Shown: positions 12,501-24,500 of the stretch, piece by piece | Numbering within the stretch: position 1 is the first letter of the stretch | Layout: each line of letters opens with the position of its first letter | Notes under the pieces: generated by a model | What the model was told of the DNA's origin: nothing | The model's input: the letters and a program-made list of their open reading frames with translations, nothing else | Databases searched by the model: none | Assembly: GCF_041296385.1 (NCBI RefSeq) | Contig: NC_091017.1 | Span: 15,680,001-15,744,000, forward strand | Source: Aphelocoma coerulescens | Taxonomy: Eukaryota > Chordata > Aves > Passeriformes > Corvidae | Reading direction: 5' to 3' | Length of the DNA: 64,000 nt | Position numbers and translations under genes: made by a program

Positions 12501-15500
12501 AAAGTAAACCAGAACCAAGTGTTTGAACTGCTTCACACTGTGTTCTGCACATTGACTGCGGCAATGCGCTACGAGCCAGCCAACTCTCACTTCTTCAAGA
12601 CAGAGATCCAGTATGAAAAACTGGCAGATGCTGTTCGATTACTTGGCTGCTTCTCAGACTTGAGGAAAATAAGTCCCTTGAATGTCTTCCCTTCAAATAC
12701 ACAACTGTTTCAAAGACTTTTGGATGATGACCTAATATCCCTGGATTCTGTGTCACCTACTCTAAGACACTGCAGCAAACTTTTTATTTACCTCTACAAG
12801 GTAGCAACAGATTCTTTTGACAGGTATGAACTTCACTTTTTTTTTCTTCCTTTTCTTTCATCTTCTCTGCCTGTCCCATGCCAGTGTTCCCCAATATAGT
12901 TTTCTTCAAATACCTTCGTTGCAAGCTTTTGTATTTCCATTTTAATCTACTTTCTTTCTTCACCCCACTGAGAGGAATATGAGATGCCAACATCTGACGA
13001 AATAATGGCTTAGCTTGCTGGTGCTCTCCAGGGTATGCAGCGGTCTCTCTAATGTTGGATGTTTTTATCATGGCAGCAGTTAAGATAGAGATACCAGTTC
13101 ATGGTTGTATTTGATGTGTTGAAGCAACCTGTTGGTTGATAGGCTGACAGATTGCATTATCATCATTAGAACTGCTAGTTTTTTATGCTTTTATTAAGTG
13201 AAATGAAAATTTGGTTGTTGAATGTCATGTCTTTACTTCATGTTTCCTTTGATACGGAGCTTTAAAGTAAGTGATTAAATAATACCATGATTAATTTAGA
13301 ATCATAAAATCATTTAGGTTGGAAAATACTCTTAAGATCAGGTCCAACTGTAAATCTGGCACTACCGAGTCCACCACTAAACCATGTCCCTGAGTGCCAC
13401 ATATACATGTCTTTTAAAGACCTCAACCACCTCCCTGGCCTGTTCCAGTGCTTGATAATTCTTTTGGTGAAGAAATTTTTCCAAATACCAAATCTGAACC
13501 TCCCCTAGTTCAACTTAAGGCCATATCCTCATGTCTTATCACTAGTTATTTGGGAGAAGAGGTGGACACTCCACTGCTATGACCATCTCTCAAGTACTTG
13601 CAGAGATTGATAAGGTCTTCCCTGTGCCTCCTTTTCTCCTTGCTAGCACATAAGACTGACATCTTGTTTTAGATGGATTTGCTTGTTCTTTAAGGTTATA
13701 GCTAGTCAGTAATTTACTGATTTTTAAATTTACCTGGGAGACACTCCCAGAGTTAAAACAACTAGAATTTAAATTATAATGAGACTCAAAATGAACAGAA
13801 ATGTATTTTAAAGTTGGTTCAAAATGACAACAAAACTTTGCAAAGTACGTGTTGAAGATTGTCTTGTCTTAAAGTAGTTTTTGCCAACAATTTAAGGCAC
13901 AAAGTATGAAACACAGACCTAAGCTTTGTATCTGGGACCTTGAATCTATTTTGCACCCCAGCCTTTAAATGCATGTGAGCCTGTTCTAATAAGATGGGCC
14001 ATCTTGCCCCCAAAGCAGCAAATCTTAATGCTTTTCTCTTCTTTAAAGAAAATTTAAAAAAACCCCAAACCAACAAACAAAACCCCAACACATGTGTTCA
14101 TGCACACTCTCTCACACTCTCTCACACTCTCTCACACTCTCTCACACTCTCTCACACTCTCTCACACTCTCTCACACTCTCTCTCACTCTCTCTCACTCT
14201 CTCTCACTCTCTCTCACTCTCTCTCACTCTCTCTCACTCTCTCACACTCTCTCACCAAAAAGTCAACTTCAGAAATCGTTTATTTGATCTCATTTTAATA
14301 ATGAAAGCATTATTAAAGCATTCAGGTAGCAGGGAGGACAATTTGTATTAAGAATGTGTTAGTTGTACTGTGGAAGTTGACACTGGCTAACAGTAGAGAA
14401 TGAGGAAACAGTGGGGGTAAGTAAATCCAGTGGTGATGTCTCTTAAGCTGCCTCACTAAGTTCCTTTTTTTTGGCTGTTGTTTTCAATGATTTTTCCTTC
14501 TTTAAATTTTCTATTAATCATTCATTATTGAATTTACATTGACTTTATTTCTTACCCCTGTTGGTTATACTTAATATACTGAAGCTTTACTTTCTCCTCT
14601 GAATTTCTGCTGTTGAGCATTGAAAGTCATTCTGCTTTGCTGGTATCAGTAACTCTCAGCAGAGCAATGAACAAGCAGTGCAGAGTCACACCACAAGACC
14701 TGTGCACACTTTCCATGTCCGTGCGTTCACCTGAAGCTGTTGTTCAGCTTGTCCTTTGTCATCCGTGTTGTTTCTGAAGGATGGATCCAAGAAACGATTT
14801 TATTGGTGCTTTTGTAAAACTAACAAGCTTATGGCCTCTGGTTTCTTCTCTAACCTCTCTGTCCTACCCCTGTCTGTTTTGTCTGTAGTCGTGCAGAACA
14901 GATCCCTCCTTGCCTGACAAATGAGACTTCTCTCCCCTCTCCTTGGGGTACGCCAGCTTTGTCCAGGAAAAGGTACCGACCCTTCAAAGAGAAGTTGATC
15001 TTACTTCCAATTTTTCTCTCTTGCTGTTGTGTGTCTTAGTTTTGGGGGGGGAGGGATGTCTTAAGTTGTCATTCTGAGGAGTGCATTTTCATTTGCGTGT
15101 TTACTAGATAAAAAAGTGTAAAGGCATGTTGCATAGTGAATCCTAGGCAGTGATGAGATTAGAGACATCTCCAGATTCCTATGGCACTTAAAGCTGGGCT
15201 AGTGTTTCAAAACCAAATAAAGCCTAGTATAAGAAATTATCTAAGGGAGGTATACATGACACTCTGAGGAGCAGTTCAAAGACATTCAGACTATGCTAGT
15301 AGATCAATGAATACAGCAGGATTTCTTTTTTCCTGACTGATTTTTAAAGAAAGCATATTTTTGGTGGAAGGTGAATGGCTTCTAAAGGTTCTCATTTGTT
15401 AGTAATTGCAGAGAATAAAAAGTAAAGAACGAACCTGTCAGTACTTGACTACCAAATGATGTAGAGACATGCTAAATTAAAAGGTTTGGAAAGAAAGCAC

Positions 15501-18500
15501 AAATGGCTCAATTCAAAAATCCAAGCACCCACTTTCACTCCCAAGCTACAGTCTTTTCTTATAATGTGTCTGGTAGATTTTAATTATTTTTTAAAATAAA
15601 GGTTGCTGTCTGAAGAGTTACTTACAGGCTTGTGCAAATGCCAGAAAAATTTTTCCTGGAGTCCCCAGGGAAGGGAGCAGCCCTTCACTATCTAAAGATG
15701 CAGGTTAGGCAGAGATTTGCTTTTGAAAGCTAAAAAGGCATTTGAAAGACACAGGGTTATCTGAGATGCAGGTGCCATGTGTAGAAAATACGGTCGTTCT
15801 TGAGTGGTATACTGGTTAAGATACGCCATCAAGCTTCATGCTTGGAATGTAAAATATTTTGCAAAGGAAAACAACCAAAGATGCTTTTGGGAACTGGTTT
15901 GAAAGGAATGTTTAGAGGTTAGTAAAGAGAACCTTTTTTTTTTACTGAGTAATGTCATACCTTGGTATTCTACAGGGAGTGACTTGGGCAAGGGCACCTT
16001 CCCGGTAACCCAGAACCTCTTAGACTGTCATTTCCTTTCTTTTCTAACACTGACTTGTTTAAGAACAAACGTTATTGTTTACAGAGAAAAACCTTAGCTG
16101 CCAAAGTTTTTTCCCTGCCATTTGCTCTGAAGACACACGTAAGAAAACGGTGTTTCCTGTGGAGGCTCTTTACAGCTTCAGCCCTGGCATTAACCTCTAG
16201 TGTTACAGATTGCCCAGCCCTTTGCTACATTTTGCTGTTCTCCCAGGTGCACCTGGCAGGGCTGCTCAGGTTCACTGAATTACTCAAACACACAGATACG
16301 CAAAGGCTTGCAGCAGAACACAAGCAGTGCCTGCCAAACAGGCGCTGATTCCAGGCTGTGATGAGCAAGAGTGCCAGATGGGTAGCTGATGCAGCCTGGA
16401 AATTAAAATATAAATATAGCTATATATGAATAGATATGTTAGGCTTCCCTCGGTTTTTTTTTGCTTTCATTTTCAGTAAAGAAAATGCTTTACCCCGAGG
16501 TAAAGATTGGGTAGTTTAAAAAGTCATTATCCCTGTGGGGTGCTTTCAGCAATTCAGGTAAGCTCCAGTACAGTAATGTAGGTACTTGCTGGGGTTAAGT
16601 GCCTTTGAAATGGATTTTCACAAGCAAAATAGGCCTTTGGGTTGTAACAAATTGTTTAAGACTCAAAGCAAGAGTGGACAGAAAGAATGATCATGCTTGC
16701 CTGGGTGACTTTCAGATCCTTTTTGAAAAGCATGTTTTAAATAAAAAGATAGAACTAGGCTTTCCAAAAAGTCTGTTTGAACAGCTGTCTGCTTTCTCAC
16801 AGCATCATGTTTGTCATTCCTAGTGAATTCAGTGCCAGTAGCTGCAATCTTTCTGCTTTCAATAAAAGCAGCTTGGGGTTTGTAGTCCAATATTATTTTT
16901 TTCTCCTCCTAAATGTCAGATACGGTCAGATTCTGTTGAAGTTGACTCTTCCCAGAGAAGTGTTTGCTCTTCTCTTACTGTTTTCTGTCTCCTTTGCTTT
17001 GCATCCCTGGGATCTCCCTTGTTGTTGTGGCCTGGTTTTCTGCCTTTTCACTTGTAAGACAGATGCCTGAGGGAGAGCTCTCTTGTTGTTCGGCTAAAAG
17101 AGCAAGCAGACACTGTGTACACAAATAATTCTTATAAATAAAAATAGTACAGTTCTGGTTTCTCATGCAGTCTAGAACAGTTTTGGATGCACTGATATGC
17201 TAATATTCTCTCTCAGACGTGTCTGTCACTTCTCAAAGCTGTATTTCCCTGAGGAGTGGTGCCCTCCAACTGTTACCCTTTGTGGAAGCAGAGTAGGTAG
17301 GACTCCCGCAGCACATTTGCTGGAATGGCAGTACATGGCTGTCCTCCCTGTTACCTGGAATGCATTGTTCTTCCACATCTGTGTAATTTGAATCAAGAAT
17401 AACAGCTTCTTCAGCTCTTTGATTGTTGTAAATTTTGGCAGAACTAAGCATTCTGGTTTTTTTTTTTTAGGATATTTTGATCCTGACAGGGTAAAGTAGA
17501 GAACAGAATGTAGCTTTGACTTTGCAATATTTTTAGCCATGGCTTTTAAAAAGTTTGGATGGTGATCACTCTTGGAGAATGATATGCAGAGGGTTTATCT
17601 ACAGTAAATCTAACTTATTTCTTTCCAGATCAAAATGCTGTTATAATTTTCTTCAAGAATTGTAGCTAATTATATAGCTAAAGTTGTATTAATTAGTTAA
17701 TTTTTCATCAATTTTACTTTTTATTAAATTAGACAGATTAGACATACAGATTTATGTAATCTTGTGTACACTGCCTTTTTCCATTATCCACTGCTTTTCT
17801 TCTTCCTTAAAGGAGTCATATAAAGAACACAGAAGCATGGCTAAATTAATTTATTGCAAGTTCCACCCTGACCCATAGACCTATAACATTTAATTAATAT
17901 TTTGGCAAGATTTTGTAAGATCTGTTTTCTTTTATCTGTGTGGAGATATCTTTACAAACTGGTTTTTTCCTCTCATGTACTGATACAAGTACTCCTTATA
18001 TGGAAAAACTAAAAATAGAAGGTATTTTAAAATTGTGTGAAAAACTTTCAATAATATATGCTTTAAGGACATAATTTTTCCTTAGACTGCTAACTGGAAG
18101 CCTAGTCTGGACTGTATTGCCTTTTCAGCTGTATGGAATGTTGCAGTCCAGGTGGTTTGAGACCAGGATCATATTTGTGTTTGTGACTCACACTGAGCAA
18201 TGTTTTTGCTACGCTCTCACTGTTACTACCGTGTTATAACCTCACAATTTACTTAATGAAGTGAATGTGGTAGTGCATATCAGTGTGCTTAAAAGTAAAA
18301 TTTGTACTTAAAAGTGGACGGAGCGTCTTAGGGAATGGAATTTCAGTAAACTGAAGAGAATTCTGAAATATAAATGGATATTTCGTTTTTTAATTGCATC
18401 CTGTATAACTTGCATTGAGGTGCTCAAGGTGACATTGGAAAGAAGCTGGAGTTTTCTCTTTCAGATAAAGAGCAGTGCTTTTAGGATGCATGAGAAACAG

Positions 18501-21500
18501 TTGCCTGTGTTTCAATCTCTGCAGTAAGGCAGGGCAGAGGCTTGAGATAACATCTCTGTGTGATAGTGTTACCAGTTGTTATGCTGTTTTTAATTCCATA
18601 TATTTTTAAAAGAAACAATGAAGCCTTCCTTACCTGCCAGGTATTTCAATAGGTGGTGAGGCTGACAGAGAAGTTCAGAAAATTAGTGGCTAAGGGTTTG
18701 TAAAGAACACTAGAAAAATTCATTTAGGAAGATGTTTTTCTTAGTGGATGGTTTCAGTAGAATTGCCATATTATTTTCTGTTTGCTGTAAGCATTAGCTG
18801 AATGAGTAAAGTGTCAGTAATCTAATTTTTCTTTAAAAACTCTCTTGAACAGTACTCTTGGGTTGTTCAGGTGCCAAGTTTTTGCTGATCTGCCATAGAG
18901 CTTTTCAGTAGGAACCTTTTTATTGGAACATTATTTATTGAACCTGTTTTCCAGCCAGCACAAGAAGACTGTGCTGTACTTCCTATTGTCTGTCCTAGGC
19001 TGAATAATCCAGTGTCTCAGCCTTCCCCGACAGGTGTGTTTCTTGCTGGGGGATTGGGCTTGGTGTCTGTGTTTAGGGCAGAACTGTATTTGCAGCCTTC
19101 CTCATCTCCCATCTATGTCCTGTTTTTCCCAGGAGTAAAAGATTGCCTTGTTGGAAGTGTCTAAAGGGTGAGGCACAGCAAGTCTCTAAGTCTTAACTTG
19201 TGTAAGGGTTAGGGTTTGAATAAAATTTTTGTCACTGAGAACAGAAGAGAGGAAATGCCTCTTGGAACTGATTTGATAAGAAGAGACACTTTTTTTTTCT
19301 CTATTCACTTGTGAAACAGCAGACAACATGTGATGATCAAAAAAAGTTCTTACACAGAGTTTGTTCTATTTCTTCTTACAAATAATTGTATATGATAAAT
19401 ACTGTGGGAATATGGATGGTTTGTTTTGGGGTTTTTCTGGGTTTGTGGTTTTTTTTTTTGTTGTGGGGGTTTCTTGTGTGTTTTGTTTTTCTTTTTTTGT
19501 GGTGAGCATGAGTCTTTCAATCTCGCTTTTGCTTCTAAAGCACCATCTTGAAAGCATATGTTCAGTAAGCTGCTCATGCTGTTTGTGTGTTGAAACCCTT
19601 CCTGAAAGAAGAGTGGCATCAAGCTGGTATCCCCAAGAGTTTCAGTGAGGAACACATCTGCATTTCTCAGGACAAGTGGTTGCTTCTAAGTCAGTGTGTC
19701 AAAGCCTCTTTTCCCTGGATCAGACTAAAGCATCTTAATGTAAAAGCAAATTGGCGTAGCAGTCATGGGAGGACTTAGAACATACAAATTGCTGACATGA
19801 GTATACACAGAGAACACTTTTCCCCTAGGCTGATTAGAGATTGCTGAGAGTTTTGTGATAGCACATTTCATAATCAGTTGTTAATGAAAAGTAAATGGGG
19901 AGAAATGTATTCAAAGAACAGGAGCAGTGGTAGGTTGCTTACTGCCATTGCTGTCTGCTGCCACTGCAACTAGAAAAAAAAGAGGGAAGCAATAAAAACA
20001 ACCTCTAAAGTTCTTCAAACCACATAGCACCTGGGGAAGACACTTCCAAGTTCAAGAAGAGTTGAGAAATTGAGACCTTTCCAGGCTCTCTTTAGGGAAA
20101 CATGCCCAACAGGTTTGAGAAGAGGAGCACTTGGTCTGTCTCACTGAGGGAAGAGAAAGGAAAAGGGAGTAACATCTATAGGCCAGTACAATTTTACAGC
20201 TGTTTGAAAAATGCAGAGCTCATAATAGCTGGGTGTTGTAACCATGGGATGTTTTCTGTCCTGCAGGCACGCATATCATTCTGTTTCTACACCTCCTGTT
20301 TGCCCTCAGAAAAACACAGCTGATGTGAAACTCCAAACAGGACCCACGTCCATACAAAGCTCTGATGCAGTCATTATTCATCCTGGTGCTATGCTTGCAA
20401 TGCTGGATCTTCTGGCCTCTGTTGGATCAGCTACACACCCAGAGGTAGGGAAAAAAATCTGCGGTCTGAAGCTTTGTGAGTGACTGGGAAAAAGGATGGC
20501 TGTGGGAAATAGGAAAGCTGATGATGTCCTCTCATTTTGTGCTGAAAAACTAACATATTTCACAGATTATTTGAGTTGAATAACTGGTGGCATAAAGGTC
20601 TGACAGGAATTGCGTTATTTCATAAGCCTTCTTTTGTTTATCTCTTTCAAAGTCTTGGTAGTAATGTAAATTTAAAGAAAGGTCTGAAGTGGCCATCAGA
20701 TAAGTTTCCAAGCACTGTGATTAATTCATGTTTTCCCTGATGTATCAGGTGTTAATGCACAGTAGGAGGAGGACACAGGACTGAACATTATAGCTCAGGC
20801 TACACACACTGTTTGAAGTAGCTGGAATGTGTTCTAGTTCCAAAATTGTACTGACTGCTTTGTACAATTTCCAACCCAAAATGTCTACTGGTACTTTGTA
20901 TATGAAGGATTTGTTGGACATTTTTGGAAGTTGCATAAGTACTTTTTGTTTGACATGTCTTCCTTACTAGATTCCTCTTTCTTCGTCTCTACTGGTGATG
21001 AGTGTGGTGACTTGTGGTGCCTTTGTGTCTTCAGGACATAAATTTGACAATTATGTTGCATATGTCTTCAGTTTTGTAGAGGTTATGATGATGACAGGGA
21101 GCAGAATGAAGCCCCTGCAATCCAAGGGGAGGTAGTTAACAACCTGATACACCACTTAAACACTCACAAGTCTGTAGGGCTGATGGGATCTGCCCGAGGG
21201 TGCTGAGGGAGCTGGTGGAAGTGCTCACTTGAGCCACTTTCCATCATTTACCAGCAGTCCTGGCTAATCAGGAAGATTCTAATTGGCTGGAGATTAGCCA
21301 GGGTGATGCCCATCTACAAGACTGGCCAGGAGAATCAGGGGAACCATAGGCCCCTCAGTCTGACGCCAGTGCTGGGGAAGGCTATGGAGCAGACCATGAC
21401 ACATCCCATGATGCAGCACGTACAGAACAGTTGTTCACAACAGTACACCTCAGGCCCAGCCAGCATGGCTTTATGAAAGGCAGGTCCTGCTTGACCAGCC

Positions 21501-24500
21501 TGGTCTCCTGTAACAAGGTGACCCTCTTGGTTATGAGGGAAAGACTGTGGATGTTGTTTGCCTGGACATTAGTAACTGGTTTGACCTTGATGCCATTTCC
21601 CACCACATTCTCCTGGAGAAACTGGCTGCTCATGGCTTGAGTGGGTGGATTCTTTGCTAAGTTAAAAACTGGTTGGGTGGCTGGGCTCAGAGTGGTGCTG
21701 AATGGAGTTACACCCATCTGGCAGATGGTGACCAGTGGTGTTCCCCAGGGTGTGTTCCTTGGTGGTGTTCCTCAGAACTGAGGCCAGTTCTGTTTAGTAT
21801 CTTTATTGATGATCTGAACAAAGGAATCAAGTACACCCTCAGTTTGTGGATGGCACTAAGTTCAGCCAGAGTGTTGATCTGCTGGAGGGCAGGAAGGCTC
21901 TGCAGAGGGATCTGGGCAGCCTGGATTGATGGGCTGAGGGCAGTTGTGTGAGGTTCAACAAGGCCAAGTGCTGAGCCCTGCTCTTGGGTCGCAACATTCC
22001 CAGGCAGTGCTACAGGCTGGGGAGAGAGTGGCTGGAAAAGGATCTGGGGGTGCTGGTCTACAGTATGAGCCAGCTGTGCCCAGGTGGCCGAGAAGGCCAG
22101 TGGCATCCCGGCCTGCATCAGCAATAGTGTGGCCAGCAGGACCAGGGCAGGGATCATCCCCCTGTACTCAGCACTGATGAGGCCACACCCCAAATCCTGT
22201 GTCCAGTTCTGGGCCTCTCACTACAAGAAAGACATTGAGGTGCTGGAGTGTGTCCAGAGAGAGACAGAGGAGTTGAGGAAGGGTTTGGAGCACAAGTCCT
22301 GTGAGTGGCAGCTGAGGGAGCTGGGGGTGTTTAGCCTGGAGAAAAGGAGGCTCAAGGGGGTTCCTTATCTCTCTCTATAACTACCTGAAAGGGGGTTGTA
22401 GTGAGGTGAGGGGAAGTCTCAACAAGTCAAACAAGTGATAGGGCGAGAGGAAATGGTGTCAAGTTGTGCCAGGTGAAGTTTAGGTTGGATATTAGGAAAA
22501 ATGTCTTCATCAAAAGGGTGCACGGGCTTCCCAGGGCAATATTTGAGTCACCAGGCCTGGAGGTCTTAAAAAGGCATGTAGATGTGGCACTTGGGGGCAT
22601 GGTTTAGTGGTGGGCTAGGCCATGCTGGGTTAAGAGTTCAACTCAGTGATCTTAAAGGTCTTTTCCAACCTAAATGATTATGTTTCTGTGTTGAGTTACT
22701 AGGAGAAGCTTAACAGTCACAAAAATCAAGAGTTCTTAGTTCTCTCTAAGCTGACTCTCTTTGCTGGTGAAAAGTAGAACTTAGTTTTTAGAACTAGTAA
22801 GAACCATTCTTACCTGAACAGTTCTGGTAATAACAGTTCTTAATGTAACTAATTACCCTTTTTTGTAGAGAGTATTTCTTCACACAGACATGTGCACACA
22901 TGCACACCCTCAAACACACAAGTGCATACACATACATTTAAATATAGGTAATTTTCTGTATTTATTGCTAATGGTAGTTTCTTTTTCATTATTATGCATA
23001 AAGCCTTTCTTCTGTTTTCCTCCTCAAATTTGCACTTTCTCAAGCCGTGTGCTGTTCTCTTTTTCAGCACGCGCTGGATCTCCAGCTGGCGGTGGCCAAC
23101 ATCCTGCAGTCTCTGGTGCACACAGAGCGAAACCAGCAAGTCATGTGTGAAGCTGGGCTCCATGCACGACTTCTGCAAAGATGCAGCGCTGCCCTGGCAG
23201 ATGAGGACCACTCCTTGCATCCACCGCTCCAAAGGATGTTTGAAAGGCTGGCCTCCCAGGCTCTGCAGCCCATGGTGTTGAGGTCAGAAGGATAGCCCTG
23301 AAGTTCATTTGGACTGAGCCCTGCAGCCTGTACTATTGTAAATGGCTGGCAGTGGTAGAGAGCTTTAGTGACCTGATGTGGTAGTGATAGCATAAGATCC
23401 CATTTTATTTCTCATCAAATAGATTGTCTCTTGACAGAGAGACTTTTTACCAGGGCCTGTAGTGACAGGACCAGTGCCATGGGTTTTAAACTGCAAGAGG
23501 CTGGCTTTAGATGAGATGTGAGGAAGACATTTCTTATAGTGAGGGAGGTGAGAGGTTGTCTAGAGAAATTGTGGATGCCCTATCATTGGAATTGCTCAAG
23601 GTCAGGTTAGACAGGGCTTTGAGCATCCTAGTGTTTAAGTGAAAGCTGTACCAGCCCACAGCAGAGGGCTTAGACTAGATGACCTTTAAAGGTCCCTTCC
23701 AACCCAAACCGTCCTAGGATTCTGTGATCTCAGCTGTAAGAAGGAATTTAATTGTATTATCTCCTATGGATCACTGGCTGGCTGACCTGCAGCCAGGACA
23801 GCTGCTGGGTTCACTTCAGTGACATGTAGCTGTGTCAGAAGGGATTCTGCAAGGAGCCCTCTTGCTAGTAGTCACATCACAGGGACTTAAGCTTCCCTGA
23901 GCATAGACACTGATAGCCTGGGTAGCTCTATAGAGAGATACTATAGTTATCTAGAGATACAAGTGTTGATAGCTGTGAAATGATTCCCCCAGCCAAATAG
24001 GACATACTGGTAAAACAAAGCTGAGGTCGCTTACTTCAGCCTGCGAGCTCTCCAGAAGAGTTCAGCTTGCTGAGCACACATCTTTGAGTGCCCTGATGTT
24101 CTCCTACAGGATGCAGCAGCCTCCTGCCAAATTTTTACATGAAGAGAAGGGAATTGGAAGCTTTATCAAAATTGTTTGATTATTTAAAATAGTGTCAACT
24201 TTTGAGAGCACGTGTGCAAACGTTAAATAGTTTTGAATGGATCAAATACGTTATGGATCATTATTATGCATTGGTTTATTTTATTGGTTAAAAGCTATGT
24301 TTGTTGCAAGCAATTACGGCCTTTTTAAAAAGTGCTATTAGATTTGGTACCATTATAGCCATATAAATAGAGAAAATAATTTCCAAATTTTTTTATTCTC
24401 TTTCTCAGGGAATTTTTACGCTTGGGAAATCCTTTGAATTGTGGAGCCTGGGACAAAAAGCTGTTGAAACAGTACCGAGTGCACAAACCCAGCTCACTGA

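Larger units (their letters stand above)
12824..14888 (+). other. WDFY3: Intron w6-w7
   Basis: 2.1 kb. It holds an antisense CR1 fragment (13298-13650), an A/C-rich patch (about 14045-14098) and, directly after it, the 10-bp minisatellite (14103-14255). The remainder is featureless AT-rich intron. Confidence 0.85.

Noticed and set aside
14103..14255. CRISPR-like array
   Set aside because: Units are contiguous 10-mers without spacers, in a vertebrate intron.
14092..14351. Three overlapping ORFs of Ser-His-Thr-Leu repeats
   Set aside because: They are translations of the 10-bp minisatellite, open only because the repeat contains no stop triplet.
19200..19220. Interstitial telomere-like TTAGGG
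   Set aside because: Only two degenerate hexamers (taagggttaggg), within chance expectation.
21082..21150. Box C/D snoRNA (atgatga with a ctga about 60 nt later)
   Set aside because: The flanks do not form the terminal stem outside the boxes, and most of the interval belongs to CR1.
21708..22193. 161-codon antisense ORF
   Set aside because: It is a shadow of the sense CR1 copy; it shows no domain and runs opposite to the decayed element.
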